Positions 32,691-39,527 of a DNA stretch of 64,000 nt are shown one piece after another. Below the pieces are notes generated by a model. That model was not told the origin of the DNA and made no database searches. It was given only the letters and a program-made list of their open reading frames with translations. The first letter of the stretch is position 1. Every line of letters begins with the position of its first letter. Both the position numbers and the translations under genes were made by a program. Where the stretch lies: contig NZ_LMUO01000015.1 of assembly GCF_009765905.1 (NCBI RefSeq), forward strand, positions 1,086,565 through 1,150,564, written 5' to 3'. This DNA is from Mucilaginibacter sp. L196. GTDB lineage: Bacteria; Bacteroidota; Bacteroidia; Sphingobacteriales; Sphingobacteriaceae.

Positions 32691-35429
32691 TTAGTCTACT
32701 TTGTAATGGTAAACATAACGTGCAATATTGCCATCAGCATCAATACCTTCAAGTACTGCGCGGTATAAACCTTTACCATCAGCATTAAAAAAGTCAAATG
32801 AGGCTTTTCCTGTAGCATCTGTAATTATTTTCGGGTTCCAGTAAATGGTTGTGCGTAAATCAGAATAAGCCATGTTGGTTTTTGGTACACTAAACTTTGG
32901 TACATAAAACTCCATTACACGCCCGTAACCCTGTGGGGTAATGGTAATTAAATTAGTCTGCGGCATCATATCCCTAAGTTGCGCAAGGCTTATTTTTTCA
33001 CCTTTTGGCTGTTTTTTACCGGTAATAACAATCACACCCTTAGTCTGCGACATTTTATTGATACTGCTAAGCCCATCGTTTAAAAATACTTCTACTGTTT
33101 CAACAGTTTTAGGGTCAATATTATCCAGGTAGCTTGCATCAACGGGTAAACCGTTAAAATATATAGCAGCCGGTGTTGATTTATTCCCCGCATTATAATC
33201 TCTGGTTAAATAAAAATTTCCTTGCTCATAGGTAAAACCCATAACCGCTGTGCTAAGGCATTGTGTCAGAAAATTACATCCGGTTAATTGCTCCTGAGAA
33301 ACCACGTGATCGGCTATCGGGCTTAACCCGGTTAATGCAGGGTAATCCAGGTGACTTGGTTTTTTTACTTCGGATTTAGCAATAATCACAACTTCTTTAA
33401 GCATACGCGTGCCCGCATATTGGCGTTTGGTGTTTTTTAAATATACCGATAAGGTACTATCTATATTCTGAACATTATCCGGCGAATTGATGTTTTTAAT
33501 CAAGGCGGGCGTTGTTTCGCCATCTACTGTAATAACCATATATTTTCCATTAGGGTTATTCTTTGCGTTAAGCACAACCTTAGCTGAATCTTTAAAATTC
33601 AAGTTCGAGAATTTGAAATTACCCGATGCATCCGTTTGAGCATCCTGGCTGGCTAACCTGTCACTAATATTTAAGTGAATATTACCGTTCGGGACCTCTA
33701 AGCCTGAATTAGTACGTAAATTACCGGATATGTTTATACCCTGCTCAGGCGCGAAAAATAATTTAGGCGTTTTGCCGGCTACAATATCTCCATAATCAAA
33801 ACGGCGGTAACCTTGTGTAAGCATTAGTATGTCAAGGTCCTCAACTCGCTTTGCGTCTACGTGGTTAAAATAATAATTCGGTTTTTCTATGTATCCTTTA
33901 ATATCTGATGTTAAAAGCAATGTTGATAGTATGGTGGTTTCGCTATCTTCATTGTAAGGTACTTTACTTTCATCTGTAACAGATAAAGAGAATGTTCCAA
34001 CATCAGGTACCTCCTTATTTTTAACTGCCAGGTTCATGTGTACTTTTTGGCGGGTTCCGTATACTTGGCGATCTGTATTAATGGCAACATTTAAAAGGTC
34101 GTTATGCTGAATAAATACCAGGCGCTCACTTAAAGGGTCACCTTCTGATGTTAGTAACGAGAATTGCAAAATGCCTGTAGGGAATTTGTTTTTTGGTATT
34201 GTAGATGAATAAAGCAGGTTTTGCAGGTTGGTTTGCGCGGCGTAACATACCGTACCACCACTTTGCGCGATGATATAAAAAAGGGTGTTCTTAAACTTAG
34301 CTAAAAATGCCGGGTTTGAAATCAGTTTAATGGTTACACTATCCGGGTTGGTGTTGATTACCGATATATATATACCCTCGTTAAGTTCTCTTGGTAAGTC
34401 ATAAGTTCCCTTTGTTCCATCGGGAAATGATACTGTTGCTTTATAGTTTTTGTTTGGCTGAGGCTGAAATGTAAATTCACCCATACCCAAATGTTGCGAG
34501 GTAAATTGAGCTACTTCTGTATTACTATCGTCAGTTACGGAGCCTTTAATATCAACACCCATCCCGTTGGAATTTATGGCCTTAAATGCGACTTTCGCAT
34601 TCACATCGCTCAACATATTGCCACCTTCCGGGAAAAATTGCACGTCTTTCGCTATGGCCGCGGTTTTTAAAGGATAGGTATTGGTAATGCTCTTTTTGTA
34701 ATTCAGTTCAATTACGGCAGTTAAGTCGGCTGCCGCGAATGCGCCTTTTTTATCGCTGGTGAAAGTTAAGTCCAAACCACCATTTTGGTCAGTAACGCCC
34801 TTTCCTTTATCAATTGTTTCATCGTCGGATTGAACCTTCCATGATACCCTTCTATTTGTTAACGGCGCCCCATCCTGATCTTTATAAATAATATGCGCCG
34901 TTATCTTTTCCGCATTGCTGGTAACTGCATTTACAAATGATATATGGGTATCAATTGGCGTGTCTTTGTCTGATATATTACCTACAGTAAGGTTTTTATT
35001 AAAAAAATACCCCTGGTCAAAATTGCGCATCCAGTTGGTATAAGCCCTAACATGGTAATTACCTTCAATAAACGAAAGCTGTGGCAACACTATACTGCCA
35101 TAGGCTGTACCATTAAGTACCGGTAATCTTAATGATGCTACAACCGAATCACGGTTGTTTATCATATCTACATATACAATTTTACTAATAGCCGATAACT
35201 GGTTTTCTTCAAGCGTTAAATAGGCCTTAAACCAAATCGTATCGCCAACAGCATAGTAAGGCTTATCAAAATGCAGGTAAACCTTTTCTACCGGGAAATT
35301 TTGCGTGTACTCGGTTGTTTTCGAAATTAAAGTTCTTAGTGGGATGCTATCTTCCTGTGCAAACGCCGATAACGTGAAAACCATTAAAAGGCATGCTGCA
35401 AGAGTGATTTTTTTGAGGATCATCAACAT
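32691..35429 (-). CDS. Large secreted protein with MG2-like and TonB-plug-like domains
   Basis: A 912-residue protein with a signal peptide ending SAFAQ; starts at 35429 or two codons later are both possible. Residues about 45-135 (VEKVYLHFDKPYYAVGDTIWF, GNYHVRAYTNWMRN) are an alpha-2-macroglobulin MG2-like domain. Further beta domains follow, including a carboxypeptidase-regulatory-like one near 580-650 (GNLRTNSGLEVPNG). A plug-like region at about 710-800 (TPAAIYFNGLPVDASYLDNID) resembles TonB-receptor plugs, but no beta-barrel follows. The C-terminus ends in a macroglobulin-like beta domain (TIYWNPKIITDATGKASFDFF). This family is frequent in Bacteroidota outer membranes. Its function is unknown. 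Confidence 0.88.
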   Translation of the reverse strand: MLMILKKITLAACLLMVFTLSAFAQEDSIPLRTLISKTTEYTQNFPVEKVYLHFDKPYYAVGDTIWFKAYLTLEENQLSAISKIVYVDMINNRDSVVASLRLPVLNGTAYGSIVLPQLSFIEGNYHVRAYTNWMRNFDQGYFFNKNLTVGNISDKDTPIDTHISFVNAVTSNAEKITAHIIYKDQDGAPLTNRRVSWKVQSDDETIDKGKGVTDQNGGLDLTFTSDKKGAFAAADLTAVIELNYKKSITNTYPLKTAAIAKDVQFFPEGGNMLSDVNAKVAFKAINSNGMGVDIKGSVTDDSNTEVAQFTSQHLGMGEFTFQPQPNKNYKATVSFPDGTKGTYDLPRELNEGIYISVINTNPDSVTIKLISNPAFLAKFKNTLFYIIAQSGGTVCYAAQTNLQNLLYSSTIPKNKFPTGILQFSLLTSEGDPLSERLVFIQHNDLLNVAINTDRQVYGTRQKVHMNLAVKNKEVPDVGTFSLSVTDESKVPYNEDSETTILSTLLLTSDIKGYIEKPNYYFNHVDAKRVEDLDILMLTQGYRRFDYGDIVAGKTPKLFFAPEQGINISGNLRTNSGLEVPNGNIHLNISDRLASQDAQTDASGNFKFSNLNFKDSAKVVLNAKNNPNGKYMVITVDGETTPALIKNINSPDNVQNIDSTLSVYLKNTKRQYAGTRMLKEVVIIAKSEVKKPSHLDYPALTGLSPIADHVVSQEQLTGCNFLTQCLSTAVMGFTYEQGNFYLTRDYNAGNKSTPAAIYFNGLPVDASYLDNIDPKTVETVEVFLNDGLSSINKMSQTKGVIVITGKKQPKGEKISLAQLRDMMPQTNLITITPQGYGRVMEFYVPKFSVPKTNMAYSDLRTTIYWNPKIITDATGKASFDFFNADGKGLYRAVLEGIDADGNIARYVYHYKVD

Positions 35430-35550
35430 TAAATAAAGTGAAATATAAGGACGCTAAATATATCTATTTAAAACAAAAGCGTAAGCAGTTTAACACGCTT
35501 TAACATATTTTTTACAATCGAAAATATTTTAGGAGGTTATATTATCGATG

Positions 35551-35570
35551 CTGATTGCGCGATAGGGAGG
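35551..35570. repeat. GCTGATTGCG repeat fragment
   Basis: ATGCTGATTGCGCGATAGGG shares the word ATGCTGATTGCG with 38768-38779, where it is followed by the palindrome CGTTTGCAAACG. It is a likely truncated copy of the same repeat. Confidence 0.4.
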
Positions 35571-35579
35571 GGTATAAAT

Positions 35580-35627
35580 AAAAAATATCATTGCAATCCG
35601 TTTTTCAGGATCACAATGATATTTTTT
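35580..35627 (-). terminator. Terminator of the 71-residue protein gene
   Basis: AAAAAATATCATTG (35580-35593) pairs with CAATGATATTTTTT (35614-35627). A further 4 bp (ATCC/GGAT) lie inside after a 2-base mismatch, and the loop is GTTTTTCA-like. It lies 20 nt past the stop of the minus-strand gene and supports that strand as the real gene. Confidence 0.8.
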
Positions 35628-35647
35628 ATAAATGGGAACGGTAGTTT

Positions 35648-35863
35648 CTACCAGCCAGAGCCTTTTTTAGCGGCGCCGCTGCTGATATGTCCTTCTGCTG
35701 TAGCTTTGCTCATAATAGCAGCCATTTTGTTGCCTGCGCTGTCTTTACCAGTTGCAATGTACCTGCCTGATTTTACATCGATAGTAGGATCAATCATTGG
35801 AACGTTTTTGGTTTTTGTTTTTACAGAATAGGCGGTAATACCGCCGCTTGTTGGTGTTGCCAT
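35648..35863 (-). CDS. Small hypothetical protein, 71 residues
   Basis: A hydrophilic protein, Gly/Ser/Lys-rich (ITAYSVKTKTKNVPMIDPTI, then SGRYIATGKDSAGNKMAAIMS). It has no signal, membrane span or known motif. It is chosen over an overlapping hydrophobic plus-strand frame because it has a terminator just downstream, a more natural composition and an upstream AT-rich promoter-like region. The pattern x-S-G-R-Y-x-A-x-G-K-D resembles short strand repeats of small cytosolic proteins. The function is unknown. Confidence 0.6.
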   Translation of the reverse strand: MATPTSGGITAYSVKTKTKNVPMIDPTIDVKSGRYIATGKDSAGNKMAAIMSKATAEGHISSGAAKKGSGW

Positions 35864-36161
35864 AATTAGTTTAAATTGTTTTTTTGTAATAACTCCACAC
35901 AGGAGATGTTTGTTTTAACAAACATAGCTTATTGTATTTAAGTTGTATACTGTTTAACCTAAAAATTATTAACAAATTATAGGTAATTAACATTTTTTTA
36001 GCTGTAAAAACAGTTAAATATGCCGAATTGCTATTTTGATGGCTTGTTTTGTAGTATAGGTAATATATTTATGGCTAAACACTTAATTAATTGTTTTTTG
36101 AAATTTTAGCTCAAACTATTATATTAGATGTTAGTTTAAGTATAAAATTCAGTTATCCGCC
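35864..36161. other. 298-base AT-rich divergent intergenic region
   Basis: This AT-rich stretch between divergent small genes holds no further reading frame. A short dyad TTTGTTTTAACAAA lies near 35907-35921. Promoters of both small genes should lie here, but no certain box was picked. Confidence 0.4.
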
Positions 36162-36359
36162 ATGGACAAAAAAGACTCAAGCATACTGTACTTTATTTTA
36201 GGGCTGTATGCTTTAATGGTAAGCTGGTATTACAACCACAACCTTATTATATTACTGTTAACTTATATCTTTTGGCCGGTATACTTGTTGTATGAACTGC
36301 TTATTGGGCACCTTGCACACGGTATGTGGAAGACGATCCCGCTCTCATACTTCAAATAG
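36162..36359 (+). CDS. Small hypothetical membrane protein, 65 residues
   Basis: Two membrane segments are visible (ILYFILGLYALMVSWYY, about 9-25, and LIILLLTYIFWPVYLLYELL, about 28-47), with charged ends (MDKKDSS and HGMWKTIPLSYFK). It has no signal-peptide cleavage site and is probably an inner-membrane protein. Its composition and neat fit between flanking genes support it as real. It is convergent with the YbjQ-like gene, with only 9 bases between stops. The function is unknown. Confidence 0.65.
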   Translation: MDKKDSSILYFILGLYALMVSWYYNHNLIILLLTYIFWPVYLLYELLIGHLAHGMWKTIPLSYFK

Positions 36360-36368
36360 CGCGATAAC

Positions 36369-36698
36369 TTATATTTTTTCAACTAACACCGCTGTACCGT
36401 AGGCAAGTACTTCGGTAATACCTTGCATAATTTCGTTGGCATCATAACGCATGTTTATAATAGCGTTTGCACCCAGGGTTTGGGCATGCTGTGCTAATAG
36501 TTGAAATGCTTCCTCGCGCGATTTTTCGCAAAGCTCAACATAAATAGAAAGCCTGCCGCCAAATAAAGATTGAAAACCACCGGCAATGTTACCCAGTGCA
36601 CTACGGCTGCGTACGGTTATACCGCGTACAACCCCTAAATGTTTAACAATTTTATAACCTTCTAAACCCGTACTGGTAGTAATTAATGCTGCGTCCAT
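36369..36698 (-). CDS. YbjQ/UPF0145 family protein
   Basis: A 109-residue protein of standard length for UPF0145 (YbjQ, DUF74). Characteristic pieces are GYKIVKHLGVVRGITVRSRS near the N-terminus, a central helix (REEAFQLLAQHAQTLGANAI), then NMRYDANEIMQGITEVLAYGTAV. The fold is a pentameric beta-barrel in solved relatives and has been described as possibly heavy-metal binding. No metal-binding Cys/His cluster stands out here. It is cytosolic and the function is not established. Confidence 0.9.
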   Translation of the reverse strand: MDAALITTSTGLEGYKIVKHLGVVRGITVRSRSALGNIAGGFQSLFGGRLSIYVELCEKSREEAFQLLAQHAQTLGANAIINMRYDANEIMQGITEVLAYGTAVLVEKI

Positions 36699-36821
36699 AA
36701 TTTTGATAGTTTTTAGATTTTTCAGTGTAAATATAAATAATAGACTGTACTAAATCGGTATTGTTACAATTTTACAAGTCCAAAATCAGGCGGGTCAGAC
36801 AATTACCTATTTCATCAAGCC

Positions 36822-36842
36822 GCCATATCTTGATGATATGGC
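36822..36842. repeat. Hairpin downstream of the PT-rich protein gene
   Basis: GCCATATC (36822-36829), loop TTGAT, GATATGGC (36835-36842): a perfect 8-bp stem 27 nt past the stop of the minus-strand gene. There is no T-run, so it is at best a weak terminator or a 3' stabilising stem. Confidence 0.5.
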
Positions 36843-36869
36843 AGCTTTAATATATTATTAATCCTGTTA

Positions 36870-37205
36870 TTATTTAACCGGTGGGCCTGTTGGAGCAGTA
36901 GGTGTTGGAACCGATGTTGGGGTAGGAGTTGGTGTTGCCGGAGTTGAAGCAGGCGGCACAGTTGGTGATGGCATTGGGCTTGGTGTAGTAGTCGGCATCG
37001 GCGTAGTTGTCGGTGTGGTGGTCGGCATTGGTGTAGTTGTAGGTGTTTTTGATCCGCTACCTGAAGTAACCGGCACCGTATCTCTTAAAGCATAATCTTT
37101 ATGAGATATAACACGAACAGAACTATTTATATATGTATTAGCTACCGCATATTCAAATGCGCACGTTGCTATTAAAGCTGTTGCAATTATCTTTACCTTT
37201 TTCAT
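36870..37205 (-). CDS. Secreted Pro/Thr-rich repeat protein
   Basis: A 111-residue protein. It has a signal peptide (KKVKIIATALIATCAFEYAVA), a short linker (about 25-50), then from about 50 to the end a Pro/Thr/Ser-rich tail built from PTTTPMP-type units (PMPTTTPTTTPMPTTTPSPM and so on). The DNA shows matching 12-18-bp imperfect tandem repeats. The tail has no predicted fold and may be O-glycosylated, because Bacteroidota glycosylate Ser/Thr in exported proteins. The repeat number may vary between strains. The function is unknown. Confidence 0.75.
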   Translation of the reverse strand: MKKVKIIATALIATCAFEYAVANTYINSSVRVISHKDYALRDTVPVTSGSGSKTPTTTPMPTTTPTTTPMPTTTPSPMPSPTVPPASTPATPTPTPTSVPTPTAPTGPPVK

Positions 37206-37325
37206 AATATTTTATTTTGGGTTATAATAACACATGTATTACAAAAACTGTTCCTAAAATATCAATAAGGTTAAATTAATTTCGTAAAATGGATATTGTT
37301 TAATCTTTTAGTTTAATTTTAATAT

Positions 37326-38708
37326 TTACTCCGCTTCCTTAATATGAGTAAGTACAGCATGTATTTTCGCATCAAGCTCCTTACTGGCCTCGTCCAGTTT
37401 CGAAATGCATTCGGGGTCAACCTTATAGTCCATCGCTTTAATCACATTTACAATGCCCATAATTGAAGCAAGTGGTTTTCTTAACTCATGTGCCTGTATA
37501 AAAGCAATATCGTCCAAAGCCTGGTCTTTTTTTTCATTGCTTTTTTTCATCGCATGGTTATGATGCCAGATGATTCGGTACTGCAAAAACAAAATTATGA
37601 AAAAGATAATAAGCAATATACCTATGCCCGATATGATCAGAATTTGCTTGTTTTCTATTTGTTTGGCGCGGTTCATCTGCGCTATTTGCTTGTTCTTTTT
37701 TCCAGTTTCATACTGTAACTGCAATTCGCTCATTTGCTTTTCATTCATATGCACACGCAGCGAGTCACGTATTTGCTGCGAACGTGCATTAAAATCAATA
37801 GCTGTTTTATAATCGCCGTTTTTAGAATAAAAATGATAGAGGTCTTCATTTAACTCCATCTCACGATAAGGCTCTTTCAGGTTACGGGCTATTGCCAGCG
37901 CTTTATTTAAATAGTCAAGTCCCTTTTGCTTGTCACTCAATTGGTACCATGCTTCGCCAAGCCAGTTATAAGCATAAGTGAGTGATCGCTGCCGGTTATA
38001 TTTTAAAGCCAATGCAACACCCCGGTTGCCATAATTTATTGCGTTTTTATAATCTTTGTTATCCAAATAATATTGGGCAATGTTATCAAATAAAGCAACC
38101 CGTAATTCTTCAAATTTAGGGCTGGATTCCGCAATTTTTAAAGCCTTAAGCTGTAAATTGATGGAGGTATCATTCAATGGCATTTTCAATGCTTCGCGAC
38201 GGGTTTGAACAAACATCGCTTTAAGGTTAATCATCGAAATAATGGCATTCGTATCTTTATTCATTTGTGCCCAATACAAGCCGCTTTGCACACATGAAAA
38301 AGCAAGTTGGTAGTTGGCATTTTCTTTATGCAGGTTACCAATTATAGTGTAAACGGAGGGGTAGGCTTGTTTTATGTTCCATTTCTCCACGTTATTGAGG
38401 CATTTTAAAGCCTCTTCCATCGATTTTTTATGATCCGCTGTGAGCCAATAGTACTGTGCTAAAAATACTTCCCCATAGACCAATGCTTTTTTATTACCGG
38501 TGGAAATAGCTATATCAGTTAAATTTCTTGAAGTGTAGAGTAAGGAATCAAGATTATTGTTTGGGTACTTTTTTCCTGCGCGGATTAAGGAATCAACTTG
38601 TTTGTCAACATAGGTATTTCCTGTAGGTACAACTACCTTTTGCTTGCAGGCGATAAATAAGGTTAACAGTAAAAAACAAACAAAAAAACGCGGCGGGCTT
38701 TGGGGCAT
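37326..38708 (-). CDS. TPR protein with transmembrane segment and histidine-kinase dimerisation domain but no ATPase domain
   Basis: A 460-residue protein. A lipoprotein-like signal is seen at FLLLTLFIACKQK (mature Cys about 22). TPR repeats run at about 60-310 (for example YAYNWLGEAWYQLSDKQKGL), followed by a coiled segment and one membrane helix (IISGIGILLIIFFIILFLQYR, about 350-370). A HisKA-like helix pair includes the H-box FIQAHELRKPLASIMGIV (about 405-422). The protein stops 35 residues later without N, G1 or G2 boxes of a HATPase domain. It therefore cannot bind ATP by itself. It may be a dimer partner or a phosphate-accepting scaffold for another kinase, or the gene may be truncated. 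Confidence 0.85.
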   Translation of the reverse strand: MPQSPPRFFVCFLLLTLFIACKQKVVVPTGNTYVDKQVDSLIRAGKKYPNNNLDSLLYTSRNLTDIAISTGNKKALVYGEVFLAQYYWLTADHKKSMEEALKCLNNVEKWNIKQAYPSVYTIIGNLHKENANYQLAFSCVQSGLYWAQMNKDTNAIISMINLKAMFVQTRREALKMPLNDTSINLQLKALKIAESSPKFEELRVALFDNIAQYYLDNKDYKNAINYGNRGVALALKYNRQRSLTYAYNWLGEAWYQLSDKQKGLDYLNKALAIARNLKEPYREMELNEDLYHFYSKNGDYKTAIDFNARSQQIRDSLRVHMNEKQMSELQLQYETGKKNKQIAQMNRAKQIENKQILIISGIGILLIIFFIILFLQYRIIWHHNHAMKKSNEKKDQALDDIAFIQAHELRKPLASIMGIVNVIKAMDYKVDPECISKLDEASKELDAKIHAVLTHIKEAE

Positions 38709-38767
38709 AAAAACAACTGCTTTACACGAATATATAAATTAAAAATATCAATTTAGCTATGCACTGC

Positions 38768-38790
38768 ATGCTGATTGCGTTTGCAAACGA
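38768..38790. repeat. GCTGATTGCG/CGTTTGCAAACG repeat fragment
   Basis: ATGCTGATTGCGTTTGCAAA contains the perfect 12-bp palindrome CGTTTGCAAACG. It shares ATGCTGATTGCG with 35551-35562 and resembles the hairpin at 18647-18683. Confidence 0.45.
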
Positions 38791-38888
38791 TATGGCTAAT
38801 GTCACACAAAACATATTATAAACAGTAAATTTAATTTGAAATTAAAACCTATCGAAACAATAAATGTTTTTTAACTAAAACCAATAAA

Positions 38889-39386
38889 ATGGACAAGAAC
38901 GCAACACTTATCGAAGCAGATAAAACATTTACAGAATTGCTGCAATTAGTTTCATCAATTGATGAAGAACGAATTAACATTGTTCCGTTTGAGGGTAGCT
39001 GGACAACTGGGCAAGTAGCCCAACACGTTATCCTGTCGGCTGGTGGTTTTGTGCAATTACTGAACGGCTCCGTTAAAGATACAACGCGCGACCCGGAGCA
39101 AAACGTCGATAACCTAAGAGCAGCGTTTTTGAATTTTAATATTAAAATGAAATCACCAGATTTTATCATACCACCCGATAAAATTTATCAAAAACAAGAA
39201 TTGGTCAATACCTTAGGGGATATAAAAAACGGCTTTCTCAAAGCTATTGATACATTAGACAGCACAAAAACCTGCACTTTATTTGAGATGCCCACATTAG
39301 GTTATATAACACGGGCTGAGGGTATCGCATTCACTATTGTACATACTCAAAGGCATATTCACCAATTAAAAAACATATACAGTTAA
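38889..39386 (+). CDS. DinB family protein
   Basis: A 165-residue four-helix-bundle protein of the DinB/YfiT group. The metal-binding histidines expected for the family are plausible at TTGQVAQHVILS (about residue 51) and at the C-terminal FTIVHTQRHIHQLKNI, where HTxxHIHQL is the usual ending. Family members include thiol-dependent transferases (bacillithiol/mycothiol) and others with no known reaction. It is cytosolic and stands alone between divergent and co-directional neighbours. Confidence 0.88.
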   Translation: MDKNATLIEADKTFTELLQLVSSIDEERINIVPFEGSWTTGQVAQHVILSAGGFVQLLNGSVKDTTRDPEQNVDNLRAAFLNFNIKMKSPDFIIPPDKIYQKQELVNTLGDIKNGFLKAIDTLDSTKTCTLFEMPTLGYITRAEGIAFTIVHTQRHIHQLKNIYS

Positions 39387-39514
39387 ATCAAATAGACCAA
39401 AACACATTGAATTTATATTATTGATGTTAATTATAGGGGTATTCCACAATTCTTCAACTTTTCAACAATGCCGTTAAACACCACACAATCCATTAACTTT
39501 ACCAACCTATAAAT

Positions 39515-39519
39515 AGGAG
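39515..39519 (+). promoter_or_regulatory. Strong Shine-Dalgarno for mutS, supporting a TTG start
   Basis: AGGAG at 39515-39519 stands 8 nt before the TTG at 39528. Good Shine-Dalgarno sequences are uncommon in this window, so this one both supports the TTG start and implies deliberate translation at a non-ATG codon. Confidence 0.75.
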
Positions 39520-39527
39520 TAAACCGT

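Noticed and set aside
35616..35831. Plus-strand hydrophobic frame of 71 residues
   Set aside because: It overlaps the minus-strand small protein, which has a terminator just downstream. The hydrophobic translation is a typical shadow.
36870..37205. CRISPR or minisatellite without coding function
   Set aside because: The repeat is in frame behind a good signal peptide and start codon, so it is read as protein-coding.
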